From NCBI RefSeq assembly GCF_020404765.1, contig NZ_JAIVEM010000140.1:372001-436000 (forward strand): DNA of 64,000 nt. Reading direction: 5' to 3'. The notes below the pieces were generated by a model that did not search any database, was not told where the DNA came from, and saw only the letters and a list, made by a program, of their open reading frames with translations. The position numbers were made by a program, and so were the translations under genes. Each line of letters starts with the position of its first letter. Position 1 is the stretch's first letter. Source of the DNA: Paenibacillus sp. BJ-4 (GTDB lineage: Bacteria > Bacillota > Bacilli > Paenibacillales > Paenibacillaceae). Of this stretch, positions 54,499 to 63,455 are shown piece by piece.

Positions 54499-54906
54499 AT
54501 GAATCAAACACTTACGAATATTGGATTACTATTGGTACGAATCTTTACAGGGGTTATTTTCATTGTTCACGGTTCACAAAAATTTCAGGGACTGGACGGA
54601 ACCGCCGGCTTCTTCCAAAGTATCGGACTTCCTGGTTGGCTGGCTCCTGTGGTCGCTACCGTTGAGCTGGTTGGCGGTATTGCACTGGTCCTGGGTATCG
54701 GAACACGACTTGCCGGAGCAGCATTGACCATCGTTATGATCGGTGTATTACTGACTGCTAAAAAAGGACAGCCTTTTGGCTCGATTGAATTTGATCTACT
54801 GCTTCTGTTCACTAGTCTTCAGCAAGCACTTGTTGGTGGACGCTTTCTGGCGGTAGATCAGTTGTTTGGCCGTAAAAAGTCTGAAAGCAGTAACGTGCAG
54901 GTCTAA
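54499..54906 (+). CDS. DoxX-family membrane protein
   Basis: 135-residue protein with four membrane helices, starting with LLLVRIFTGVIFIVHGSQKF, the DoxX signature. Family members affect thiol or oxidative stress in some bacteria; the reaction is not defined. AAAGGAGATG precedes the ATG. A BlaI-type operator lies upstream, so the repressor/peptidase pair probably controls it. A strong terminator follows. Confidence 0.9.
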   Translation: MNQTLTNIGLLLVRIFTGVIFIVHGSQKFQGLDGTAGFFQSIGLPGWLAPVVATVELVGGIALVLGIGTRLAGAALTIVMIGVLLTAKKGQPFGSIEFDLLLLFTSLQQALVGGRFLAVDQLFGRKKSESSNVQV

Positions 54907-54916
54907 ATGTTCATAT

Positions 54917-54949
54917 AACCGCGTCCCTAGTCTCAGGGCGCGGTTTTTT
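54917..54949 (+). terminator. Terminator after the DoxX gene
   Basis: AACCGCG...CGCGGTT hairpin with an inner CCC/GGG pairing and six T. Confidence 0.92.
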
Positions 54950-54976
54950 ATTTTGCCCATTTATGAAAAATAGCTG

Positions 54977-55004
54977 TAAATCATTTGCTGTATTTGACCG
55001 ATAT
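54977..55004 (+). promoter_or_regulatory. SigD-type promoter of the chemoreceptor gene
   Basis: TAAA (54977-54980) and ACCGATAT (54997-55004), 16 bases apart, match the motility sigma factor consensus TAAA-N15-GCCGATAT closely. It is 56 bases before the start of the chemoreceptor. Confidence 0.75.
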
Positions 55005-55059
55005 AACTTCCATTGAGTGTAATTCAAAACATAGCTTTTCAAGTAAAGGGGAAAAATAC

Positions 55060-57045
55060 ATGGAAAAAATGCGAAAGAGAACGACCATTTGGACACTCAG
55101 GAACAAGCTGATTTTAGGTTTTCTGCTTGTCTTGTTGTTACCAAGCTTAAGTATATCCATCGCGACCTATAGATCATCATATAATGCTATGGAGAAACAA
55201 CTTCACAGCAGTGCAAATCAGGGGGTAGCCACGGCCAACTCCATTATTGAATATGCAATCGCCAGTAAAATCAAAGATGTGAAATATTTGGCGGACCGGC
55301 TCGACGGTTCGATGATTGATGGTCGAAACAGCCCGTTGATTCAGCCCAAGCTGATCCAGTACAAAGGCTTGCACGAAGATGCGAACGATATTTTTGTCGG
55401 TACACCAGAGGGCTTGATGATCCGGGGGGGGCCCAAAGAGAACGAAGGTACATATGATCCCCGCAAGCGGGACTGGTACATCGAAGCCATGAAGCAGCCC
55501 GGTAAGGTGGCCATCACTCCTGTCCTAATCAATTCTTCGGGTATTCCTGTTGTCGTGGTATCTCGAACGCTCTCCGACCAGTCCGGGGTTATCGGAATCT
55601 CCCTGAATCTGGAAAGTGTACGTAAGCTGGCTTCCATCAAAGTGGGGCAGGAGGGGTATATCATTATTTTGGATCATACGAAAAAATTTGTGGTCCACCC
55701 TACGGCCCAACCGGGTTCATCTTCTCAGGAAAGTTTTATTGATAAGATGTATAAATCACCGAGCGGAAACTTTAACTATGTGTATGAAGATCATGAAAAA
55801 TATTTGACCTATGTAACGAATCAGGATACCGGCTGGAAAATTGCAGGCACCTTCTATCAATCCGAGATTAGCGATGCCACCGCTGCCATGCGTTACGTAA
55901 CCATTTTCGTGTTGGCAGCCTCGTTGGTAATTGCAACAATTGCGATTTTCCTGATTACTCGTTCCGTTTTGGTACCGATCCGCAGACTACAAAAGTCGGC
56001 AGAGCAGATCAGTGAGGGAGATTTGACAGGCGATTTGGAAACGGGAAAAACCGATGAGGTTGGTCAGTTGTCTTCCCACTTCCAAACGATGGTAGATAGC
56101 TTGCGTATGATGATTCGAAGCGTACACGAAACTACAGATCGGGTAAGCACTTCGGCAGAGGAGTTGGCTGCGGGCGCAGATCAGACGACCAAAGCCATTG
56201 AGCATGTAACCATAGCTATTCAGGAAGTAGCAGTGGGCAGCGAGCGTCAGCTTCAAAGCGTCAAACATGGCTCTGTAAGTATGGAGGAGCTTGCTCAGCA
56301 GGCAGTGAACGTATCGGAGCGTATGGTGGGCGTATCTGAACAGGTGAAAAGAAACGCCGAGTCTGCGCAAGCAGGCAGCAAAGCAGCTACGCGTGCTGTA
56401 CAAAAGATGCATGATATCGACGAGACCGTTAACGATCTCGGACATGCGATGGATTCCCTGAATGAACGCTCCGGCGAAATTGGAAATATCATCAGTGTCA
56501 TATCCGGTATTGCCAAGCAAACGAACTTGCTGGCGCTGAATGCGTCCATTGAGGCGGCACGCGCTGGCGATCAAGGCAAAGGTTTTGCTGTGGTTGCTAC
56601 GGAGGTACGCAAGCTGGCCGAGGAATCGGCAAAATCGGCGACCTTGATTTCAGAGCGTATTGAGGCGATGCAGATAGATATGGACCACGCTTTGACGGCT
56701 ATGCATCAAGCGCGGACACGGGTTACAGAAGGCATTGATTCAGTAAGCACATCTGAGCAATCCTTTGCGGAAATCAGCCAGGCTGTGGAACGAGCGATGG
56801 GGCATATCGATGACATTACCGAAGTGACACAGGAAATGGCCCACGGTGCCGCAGATGTCGTGAGTATTATGAGCGACATTTCCCTTATTTCGAATGAGGC
56901 AGCGGGCAACACCGAGTCGATCTCGGCCGCAGCCGAACAGCAGCTTGCTTCTATCGAGGAAATTGCTTCTTCCTCAGCGGATTTGAGCCAAATGGCTGAG
57001 GAGCTGCGTGAGCTGGTTGGACGCTTCCGGGTCGGAGAAAAATAA
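55060..57045 (+). CDS. Methyl-accepting chemotaxis protein (dCache, HAMP, MA)
   Basis: 661-residue chemoreceptor. A first membrane helix (about 14-36) precedes an extracellular dCache-type sensor (about 45-285, with YDPRKRDWYIEAMKQPG and GTFYQSEI), then a second membrane helix (about 295-318), HAMP domain, and the signalling hairpin tip (QTNLLALNASIEAARAGDQGKGFAVVATEVRKLAE, trimmed here to features). The ATG at 55060 follows AAAGGGG. A SigD promoter lies upstream, so it is part of the motility regulon. Ligand unknown. Confidence 0.95.
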   Translation: MEKMRKRTTIWTLRNKLILGFLLVLLLPSLSISIATYRSSYNAMEKQLHSSANQGVATANSIIEYAIASKIKDVKYLADRLDGSMIDGRNSPLIQPKLIQYKGLHEDANDIFVGTPEGLMIRGGPKENEGTYDPRKRDWYIEAMKQPGKVAITPVLINSSGIPVVVVSRTLSDQSGVIGISLNLESVRKLASIKVGQEGYIIILDHTKKFVVHPTAQPGSSSQESFIDKMYKSPSGNFNYVYEDHEKYLTYVTNQDTGWKIAGTFYQSEISDATAAMRYVTIFVLAASLVIATIAIFLITRSVLVPIRRLQKSAEQISEGDLTGDLETGKTDEVGQLSSHFQTMVDSLRMMIRSVHETTDRVSTSAEELAAGADQTTKAIEHVTIAIQEVAVGSERQLQSVKHGSVSMEELAQQAVNVSERMVGVSEQVKRNAESAQAGSKAATRAVQKMHDIDETVNDLGHAMDSLNERSGEIGNIISVISGIAKQTNLLALNASIEAARAGDQGKGFAVVATEVRKLAEESAKSATLISERIEAMQIDMDHALTAMHQARTRVTEGIDSVSTSEQSFAEISQAVERAMGHIDDITEVTQEMAHGAADVVSIMSDISLISNEAAGNTESISAAAEQQLASIEEIASSSADLSQMAEELRELVGRFRVGEK

Positions 57046-57051
57046 TAAATG

Positions 57052-57098
57052 AAAAAGCGCATGGATACAGGGGGTTACCTCCTTGTCCATGCGCTTTT
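57052..57098 (+). terminator. Terminator after the chemoreceptor gene
   Basis: AAAAGCGCATGGA pairs with TCCATGCGCTTTT; the tail is T-rich on both strands, so it can serve the EamA gene as well. Confidence 0.85.
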
Positions 57099-57138
57099 AT
57101 GCTTTTTTGCCACAGTATATGGCTCATATAGATAGGTA

Positions 57139-58119
57139 CTATCTTTGGAATGACTTGGGCCGATTCAGACGGACACGGATCCGGCGTGTTCTGCTGGTGG
57201 TGCGTAGAGAACCTCTCTGAACCATATTGTTCAGCACCAGTGCGAAGATGACCAGAAATGTTCCGTACAGCTCGAATTGGCTGATCGTATAGCCTTGAAA
57301 ATACATGAGTACCAGCGTAGTAATCGGGACAAAGTTAATAAATAAAATCCCGTTCAATGGAGACAGCTTTCGAATTCCGGCATTCCAGCTCAGCAAGGCT
57401 GCAAGTCCTGGAAGCAGAATCATAAAGCTCATTTCGTATTTGACTGACCATACATCCTGCCAATCCGGCACTGTAATCCAATGGAAGGCAGAGGAGACCG
57501 TGACGACGACGAAGGAAACAAGGGTTCCGAGCAGGCAGGTTAAGGTCGAATAGCGAAGAGTGGACCAGCCTGCAAAGTGGCTGCCTCCCATGGAATACAC
57601 GACCCATCCGACGACCCCTGCAAAAATGAGCAGCAGCGGCAGCAAATGCTGCCCGGCAAGCGTGAAGAAGGTCCATTTTCCGTTCGTGATCACAAGTATT
57701 GCCCCAGCCAACGCAATCACCATACTGATTAGCGTATATTTCGGAGGCATTTTACGGGTCATGACCCATATCATCGCAATCGAGATCATCGGCATCAAAA
57801 CTTCCATAATAGAAGCCACAATGGTACCTGCTGCTCCCATCCAGTGTTGTCCCTGGAAAACGGCCATATTATAAATGGTAAATCCCATCGTACCGAAGAA
57901 CAGCAATGTCTTGCCCTTGCCCTCAAAGCGAAAAGCAGCTCGTCCCTCTTTGAGCCACAACAGCACGATCAGTATGAGCGTAACCGAGAAATAACGTAAA
58001 AATGAAAAGTACAGCGGATTGACTTGTTGTAAGGCAATGTGCGAAACCGGAAACATGGCCCCCCAGGACATACTGGCGATCAGGCACAACAAAGATCCGG
58101 TCATTATTTGTCTATTCAT
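57139..58119 (-). CDS. EamA/DMT-family transporter
   Basis: 326-residue membrane protein with ten helices in two EamA repeats. The first opens with SWGAMFPVSHIALQQVNPLYFSFLRY; the second begins near VGWVVYSMGG. Family members export or import small metabolites. ATG 58119 lies 12 bases after AAGGAGGAG, longer than usual. It is divergent from the LysR gene at 58300, which probably regulates it. Confidence 0.9.
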   Translation of the reverse strand: MNRQIMTGSLLCLIASMSWGAMFPVSHIALQQVNPLYFSFLRYFSVTLILIVLLWLKEGRAAFRFEGKGKTLLFFGTMGFTIYNMAVFQGQHWMGAAGTIVASIMEVLMPMISIAMIWVMTRKMPPKYTLISMVIALAGAILVITNGKWTFFTLAGQHLLPLLLIFAGVVGWVVYSMGGSHFAGWSTLRYSTLTCLLGTLVSFVVVTVSSAFHWITVPDWQDVWSVKYEMSFMILLPGLAALLSWNAGIRKLSPLNGILFINFVPITTLVLMYFQGYTISQFELYGTFLVIFALVLNNMVQRGSLRTTSRTRRIRVRLNRPKSFQR

Positions 58120-58299
58120 GGTGAAAAAAAGCTCCTCCTTGCCGGTCTCAGCGGACATATCTTATGGACACATCATAAAGGATGGAAAGCTGATGGTAAA
58201 ATGATTGAAAATAAACATTATAATCATTTAAAATGATCATAAGTGACAAGGCGCGTCAATTTCGACGGTCTTGCCCTTCATATTTAAGGGGGAGCAGCT

Positions 58300-59157
58300 G
58301 TGGATTTGAACGATTTAAACATTTTCCAGACCGTAGCCGCTCATGGCAGTGTCAGCAAGGCGGCAGCCGAGCTTAGCTATGTTCAGTCCAATGTGACGGC
58401 CAGAATCAAGCTGCTGGAAAAGGAGCTGCAAACGCCTTTATTTTATAGACATAAGCGGGGCATGATCCTCAATGCGGAGGGAAAGCGTCTGCTGCAATAT
58501 ACGAAAAGCATTTTGTCGCAATTTGAGGAGATGAAGCATGCGTTTCAGAGCACCTCTGCACCTTCGGGGGTGCTGGAGATTGGCATTGTAGAGACGGTGG
58601 TTGCATTACCTTCGATTTTGCATGCTTACTACAGCCACTACCCCGATGTTGAGTTGTCCCTCAAGGCCGGGGTTACAGAGCATCTGGTACAGGAGGTTGC
58701 AGAAATGAGGCTGGATGGAGCCTTTGTGACCGGACCGGTGAAGCATCCCCTCATTGAACAGTTCGATGTCTTTCAGGAAAAGCTGGTCCTCGTTTCCCAG
58801 GGAGATGACTTTTCCATAGAGGATATTACAACCCGCCCGCTTCTTTTATATAAAAAGGGGTGCGGGTACCGGGAGCGGCTGGAAACCTGGCTCAAGATGG
58901 AGGGGATTATCCCCAAGCAGATTATGGAGTTTGGGACGTTTGAGACGATTGTCGGCAGCGTGGCGGCTGGTATCGGAATGACCGTTTTCCCCGAGTCTTC
59001 GATCAGCGGGCTGAAGGCCCAGGGACATGTACATTGTCATGCGCTTCCAGAGCCGTACAATGAAGTGACAACGGTGTTTATCCGTCGTAAGGAAGCCTAT
59101 GTTACCAGTACTTTGCAGTCCTTTATCGATGAAATTGTCGCTCAGATACAGGCGTAG
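58300..59157 (+). CDS. LysR-family transcriptional regulator
   Basis: 285-residue LysR regulator: N-terminal HTH (VSKAAAELSYVQSNVTARIKLLEKEL, residues 17-42) and a C-terminal periplasmic-binding-fold effector domain. GTG 58300 follows GGGGGAG. Located 181 bases from, and divergent to, the EamA transporter gene, the usual arrangement of LysR regulators and their target. The ligand is unknown. Confidence 0.92.
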   Translation: MDLNDLNIFQTVAAHGSVSKAAAELSYVQSNVTARIKLLEKELQTPLFYRHKRGMILNAEGKRLLQYTKSILSQFEEMKHAFQSTSAPSGVLEIGIVETVVALPSILHAYYSHYPDVELSLKAGVTEHLVQEVAEMRLDGAFVTGPVKHPLIEQFDVFQEKLVLVSQGDDFSIEDITTRPLLLYKKGCGYRERLETWLKMEGIIPKQIMEFGTFETIVGSVAAGIGMTVFPESSISGLKAQGHVHCHALPEPYNEVTTVFIRRKEAYVTSTLQSFIDEIVAQIQA

Positions 59158-59227
59158 CTTTATCGCTTGGGCTCGGGTACAATGAAAAGGATTTGATCTC
59201 ATTTTTACTTCCTGAAGGAGGGCTATT

Positions 59228-59941
59228 ATGTTCACAATATATCCGGCTGCTTCCCGATTCAGCTTCGATAAGGGCTGGCTGCGGGGAAGTCACAGCTTTT
59301 CATTCGCGGAGTATCAGGATGAGAACAATACAGCGTTTGGTCCTATGCGCGTCTGTAATGACGATGTCATCGCACCGGGAAGAGGCTTTGGGGCGCATCC
59401 GCACAGTGACATGGAGATTGTCTCCATCGTGCTGTATGGAGAGCTGCGTCATGAGGACAACCGTGGACATGTGGCGGTGACCCGTTTTGGAGGCATTCAG
59501 CGAATGTCAGCGGGCCGCGGCATCATCCATACGGAGCACAACGCTTCGCAAACGGAGGATGTCAGCTTGCTGCAATTGTGGTTTAGCCCGCACACGAGAG
59601 GGCTGGAGCCATCTTATGAGGCTACAGCGTTCAACCCTGAGCGATTGCACGGCCAGCTTTTGCCTGTTGTTGCCGGAAAGCTTGTGCCAGACACAGAGGG
59701 TGAAATAGCTACAATCCATCAGGATTTGACGATTTATTTAAGCAAACTTCAGTCTGGAGAGCGTGTAGAATTCATACAAGCTGAGGGACGACGTGTGTTC
59801 TTGTTCATCATCGAAGGCTCTCTGCGTGTGAACGGTGAACATATTCTGCAAGGGCGTGATTCGGCCCGGATTGAGCAGGAGCCCAAGCTGTCACTGGAGG
59901 CACAGGAGCCCGTATTTTATATGCTGATCGATTTACCTTAA
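59228..59941 (+). CDS. Pirin-family cupin protein
   Basis: 237-residue bicupin. The first cupin carries PHSDMEIVSIVLYGELRHED and GRGIIHTE with metal-binding His/His/Glu; the second (about 150-237) is degenerate. Related proteins are quercetin dioxygenases or redox regulators. AAGGAGG precedes the ATG. A small gene follows 15 bases later. Confidence 0.92.
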   Translation: MFTIYPAASRFSFDKGWLRGSHSFSFAEYQDENNTAFGPMRVCNDDVIAPGRGFGAHPHSDMEIVSIVLYGELRHEDNRGHVAVTRFGGIQRMSAGRGIIHTEHNASQTEDVSLLQLWFSPHTRGLEPSYEATAFNPERLHGQLLPVVAGKLVPDTEGEIATIHQDLTIYLSKLQSGERVEFIQAEGRRVFLFIIEGSLRVNGEHILQGRDSARIEQEPKLSLEAQEPVFYMLIDLP

Positions 59942-59956
59942 AAGGGGGTATGCGCA

Positions 59957-60292
59957 ATGGCGCAGCACGAAACTTGGCTGATCAAGCATGCCGTCACGGG
60001 TCGTAGCTTTGCTGACAGCCGTAAGCAGGTTTTCGATTGTCGTTTGGATACGACGGATGGCCTCTTTCGCTTTACGATTCAAGAGCTGCCGCGTGAGACG
60101 GCAGAGACGATTGTACGATATAGCGAGGAACTGAACGTATTTCGTTTTGTAACGCCGGAGGAACAATCTATTGTGAAGCATTGGTACTACGTTACCCCGG
60201 AAAGCGTAAAATATAATGATCAGACAGGTGAGCTTACGCTCGAAGCTGGTTCTGAGATTGAATACCATCCCGAGGAGTATTGGGGAGATTAA
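59957..60292 (+). CDS. Hypothetical protein linked to pirin gene
   Basis: 111-residue acidic soluble protein of unknown function with no membrane helix. It has an AAAAGGGGG site upstream and lies 15 bases after the pirin gene, so the two are probably co-transcribed. No motif recognised. The 190 bases after it hold no clear gene. Confidence 0.6.
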   Translation: MAQHETWLIKHAVTGRSFADSRKQVFDCRLDTTDGLFRFTIQELPRETAETIVRYSEELNVFRFVTPEEQSIVKHWYYVTPESVKYNDQTGELTLEAGSEIEYHPEEYWGD

Positions 60293-60482
60293 TCCTTTTT
60301 TTATATTGAATTTTTGAAGGGCTGTCCCGGTTAGGTGCGAATGTGAAGCTCACATAAAAACCCCGGGTCCTTCACACCTCAAAATTTGTCGAAAAAGGAT
60401 TGGAAGGGGTGATGGCGATAAAAGTCAATGCTTAATCCATCCCTTTTCGGCATCGTTTATTACAAGCAAGCTTCAGGAGGCT

Positions 60483-60800
60483 TTGCAGTATGTTACACTG
60501 CGACTTGCCGAACAAGGCATTACAGTGTCAGTCGTAGAGCTTCAAGCAGCGATTGAGAAGGCATATCTAGAGTATAAAGCTAAGACAAAGGCTGTATCCA
60601 TCGCTGAAACACAGCTATCAGAGGATGTAGCACAGGCGGCTGCTAAAGAGGCTGTATCTGGTCTGGCTGCAAAGCTTAATGATTTCTTGGCCCAGGCTAC
60701 GGCAGAGGTGGTGCCCGTTGTTCCTGCCAAGGCGCAGTCTGATCCTGAGTCTATTTCAGCATCGGCAGAAGCTGTTCAAGCACCTGCATCTACTGAATAG
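60483..60800 (+). CDS. Hypothetical helical protein, possibly phage-holin-like remnant
   Basis: 105-residue alanine-rich helical protein ending in a Pro/Ala-rich tail (VPAKAQSDPESISASAEAVQAPAS). The frame is open upstream but the start is uncertain: TTG 60483 with AGGAGG directly before it. A further open frame ends VISYILAEAYVDGKSAGVTGNDELE near 60990 without a good start. Both may be remnants of small phage-like genes. Low confidence. Confidence 0.35.
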   Translation: MQYVTLRLAEQGITVSVVELQAAIEKAYLEYKAKTKAVSIAETQLSEDVAQAAAKEAVSGLAAKLNDFLAQATAEVVPVVPAKAQSDPESISASAEAVQAPASTE

Positions 60801-61050
60801 AGCAATAGAACTGTTGTATAATCTGAAATGTGGAGTGTTGCTGTGCTCACTATTTTTGGAGCGGATAGCAATACGATATCCAAGTAACTGTTGTAATCGG
60901 TGTATTTGAGGCGGTGATTTCGTACATCTTGGCCGAGGCTTATGTGGATGGGAAGTCGGCTGGAGTTACGGGTAATGATGAGCTTGAATAATCGTAAACA
61001 TTAGTAGAGTCAGTAATTTGCTGAATCAGCTGGCAGTTTTTCCTTGAGAA

Positions 61051-61098
61051 TAAAGCGCCTCCTGATCATTCACAATGAATTTTAAAGAGGCGCTTTAT
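61051..61098. terminator. Bidirectional terminator
   Basis: AAAGCGCCTC (61052-61061) pairs with GAGGCGCTTT (61087-61096); T-rich on both sides, between a plus-strand unit and the minus-strand gene at 61128. Confidence 0.75.
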
Positions 61099-61127
61099 AT
61101 TTACATTTTTATAATTCGATAGTACAA

Positions 61128-61592
61128 CTACCAAGCTACAGATCTGTCCACTACTTCTAAGCGAATGTTTTTGATAGACACCTGCCATGAGTCAGCTTCT
61201 ATCTTAACGTATCGGATATGGCTCACTTCTGGGTGTTTACTCTTGTATATAGTCCAAGGAATAGTGTAAACACCATCATATCTATCATAATGCAACGGTG
61301 TCGAATCCTCTAAGTACCATTTTACTCCATCCTGAGAATAGTACAGGGAAACCCATTCGGGATCAGCTCCTGTATTTTCTGTCTCCGCATTGAATACACT
61401 CTTTATGCTATACATATTTCGCGGAACTCCAGGATCTCCTAGGTCAAAGGTGTAAGACGTTTCTCCATCTCTAACTTCCCATGTTTGGCCTACATGGTAG
61501 GTATCTGCCGAAACCGTTTCAGGATAACTAGGAAGAATGGTGACTACAGTAATGATTGCCATTAATAAAATTGAAAACCATTTATTTCTCAT
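61128..61592 (-). CDS. Secreted protein, discoidin-like fold possible
   Basis: 154-residue protein with a cleavable signal peptide (about 1-30, ending VSA-DT). The mature part has a jelly-roll-like strand order (SVFNAETENTG, WVSLYYSQDGVKWYLED, IRYVKIEADSW) suggesting an F5/8-type C (discoidin-like) carbohydrate or surface-binding module, though not certain. It is a single gene; the 450 bases up to 62044 contain no gene that I trust. Confidence 0.55.
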   Translation of the reverse strand: MRNKWFSILLMAIITVVTILPSYPETVSADTYHVGQTWEVRDGETSYTFDLGDPGVPRNMYSIKSVFNAETENTGADPEWVSLYYSQDGVKWYLEDSTPLHYDRYDGVYTIPWTIYKSKHPEVSHIRYVKIEADSWQVSIKNIRLEVVDRSVAW

Positions 61593-62044
61593 TCATATTC
61601 ATCCTCTCAAGTTGTTCCCGCTTTTAGATATCTAGGTGTTTTTTATTCTCTTTTTAAAAGGCATGTCTGTTTATCATCGGGTTATTATTTACTCTAAAAT
61701 CATCGTAACTGAACAGATAAGTATTGTGTAATCCACGTCACTGTCCGGAGCAGCAAAGCAGTGTCTCGACGGTTACTGATTATGTTACTAAATCTAGGCT
61801 CATTAATTCCTCATTAGAATCCCACCTACTGTTATATTTCAGCTATATTTGTAATTATGAAGAATAAAATTTATATAGGAGTAAATACCTATTTAGCTTA
61901 TTGTTATGTGAATTTTTAGAAGAAAACTGTATGTATAGAAGCATAATGACACCCTACTGGCTATGCCGATGGGGGGTTACGTTTACGCATGCCATTATTG
62001 TAATCCTGCATGTCTATAATCTTCTTTTTAGAGGAGGTGTCATT

Positions 62045-62215
62045 TTGGAATTATTTCTAGTTATACTTAATATGTTAATTATTCTTGTTTCTATTGCTGG
62101 TGGAGTGCTTTTAATTGGACTATTGTACAGGGGGTATAAGCTGTTAGGCTTACTTATTGCTGAGAAAAAAAATAAAAATAATTCCGAAAAAAGAAATAAT
62201 CAAAATTCCCACTAA
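62045..62215 (+). CDS. Small membrane protein (56 aa)
   Basis: Short gene with a strong GAGGAGGTG site before TTG 62045. The product is one long hydrophobic helix pair (LELFLVILNMLIILVSIAGGVLLIGLL) followed by a Lys/Asn-rich tail. The frame is open to 61901, but without a ribosome site. A terminator overlaps its stop. It precedes the decayed regulator at 62419. Function unknown. Confidence 0.5.
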   Translation: MELFLVILNMLIILVSIAGGVLLIGLLYRGYKLLGLLIAEKKNKNNSEKRNNQNSH

Positions 62216-62242
62216 CCTTAATTGGTCGGTGGGAATTTTTTT
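62204..62242 (+). terminator. Terminator after the small membrane protein
   Basis: AATTCCCAC...GTGGGAATT hairpin with a T run; its left arm overlaps the stop codon. Confidence 0.85.
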
Positions 62243-62418
62243 GTTGAATGAATTATCATATTACTCACCGAATAGCTTTTTAGATGATCAGCATATTTTG
62301 CAAAAAATGTGATACATAACATAAATTTCATATAATATTATATATGGTTAATTTTAGGGAAAAATAAAATGCAATAATATAAAAATTTTAGGATTTTTAT
62401 ATGAAGGATGGATATGAC

Positions 62419-63066
62419 ATGAAGCATACACCTACGATTCGGGCGGAATTAGACAGATACCTAAAACAAGAGGGGTGAGCCTAACGTAATTCGGGCATAT
62501 TGCAGGCATTAATAGGGGGTAAAAGAGACGGACGAAGATACTTTATATTGGATCAAACAGTATAAAGATTGGGCGAAATGTAATATTTACGTTAATAAAC
62601 TCCTGTCTGGAGATATAAGTGTGCTAAACGATTATGTTGAATGCATTGCTGTAACAACTAATGAGGCCGACAAAGAAATGGTTACTAAGCTGTTGAACGT
62701 AATGCTTGCTGCTAACCGATATCAGATTGATGTAGATAACATACTTCGGCGTTTTGAAACGGAGATTAATTTATTACCAAACAGCAACCATCTGCTGATA
62801 TGTATACTCATCAAGTAGTACCAGAACAATCTACGCGTTTTAAATATGAATTAGCTAAATATTACTTAAATAGAGGTAGATACTCAATTGGATTTAAATA
62901 TTTGTTAGACGTTTTATCTAAATCATTAGCCATTAATAAAGAAGCTTTTTTTATTAGGTGCATAAGATTATTTGAGCAATTTAATGAATTTGCAGACGTT
63001 CAAGCTCATTCAAATTACGAAACTTTAGTTAGTAAAGGAAAAAAATATAAATTATTTTATTATTGA
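62419..63066 (+). pseudogene. Decayed HTH + helical-repeat regulator (Paenibacillus type)
   Basis: A GAAGGATGG site leads to MKHTPTIRAELDRYLKQEG and a stop at 62476; a shifted frame then reads VSLT-stop-FGHIAGINRG, which continues an XRE-like HTH of the L-T-Q-F-G-x-x-A-G-I-N type in which CAA became TAA. Further open segments (62621-62818, 62800-63066) encode helical repeats (KYELAKYYLNRGRYSIGFKYLLDV) like the TPR part of Rap/Rgg-type regulators. At least two frame changes and one nonsense codon. Probably inactive. Confidence 0.6.
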
Positions 63067-63153
63067 TTGTCGTAACTATGTCTACTTAAACAATTTATGA
63101 TATGGTTGAAGGGTTATGCTCAACTTGGATAGTCTAAGGAATTGAGAATCAGC

Positions 63154-63189
63154 AGAGTGCTTTTGGAGAGATCCAGAAGCACTCTTTTT
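63154..63189 (+). terminator. Terminator after the decayed regulator
   Basis: AGAGTGCTT...AAGCACTCT hairpin followed by five T. Confidence 0.85.
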
Positions 63190-63205
63190 GTCATATAATC
63201 TAAAC

Positions 63206-63305
63206 TCGAAAAATGAACACAAAAACGAAGTAGGCGGAATGGTGCTGTGCAAGCAGGACGGTGGCGATGGGAAGCACCATCCGACTGCGCAGGTGGCGCA
63301 ATAGG
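63206..63305 (+). ncRNA. Candidate structured RNA before a gerA-type gene
   Basis: A GC-rich island in an AT-rich gap. GGATGGTGCT-like and AGCACCATCC segments (near 63238-63248 and 63274-63283) can pair, enclosing smaller stems (GTGGCGATGG, GACTGCGCAGGTGGCGC). A TATAAT lies at 63194-63199. It is followed by a perfect 21-bp inverted repeat. No known riboswitch or T-box consensus recognised, and no persuasive reading frame. Confidence 0.35.
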
Positions 63306-63313
63306 TAACTTTT

Positions 63314-63375
63314 AAGCTCAAAAAGAAGACTCCAAAACCACCTTGAAGTGGAACTGGAGTCTTCTTTTTGAGCTT
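63314..63375. repeat. Perfect 21-bp inverted repeat (terminator-like)
   Basis: Arms 63314-63334 and 63355-63375 are exact reverse complements; the loop contains a second small stem (CCAC/GTGG). Both arms carry an A5/T5 run, so it could terminate transcription from either side. It lies 81 bases before the gerA-type gene. Confidence 0.85.
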
Positions 63376-63455
63376 GTTGGATACATAATCCTTTGCAGGC
63401 TGGTAATCCTACATGTCATATACCTGTTCGGCTTATTCGTAGAGGGGGAATAACG

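Noticed and set aside
60810..60990. Small gene ending in GVTGNDELE
   Set aside because: Open frame only; no start with a ribosome site, so it was not listed as a gene.
63082..63321. Minus-strand open frame of 79 codons
   Set aside because: Cysteine/serine-rich random-looking sequence across terminators and a folded region; no ribosome site.
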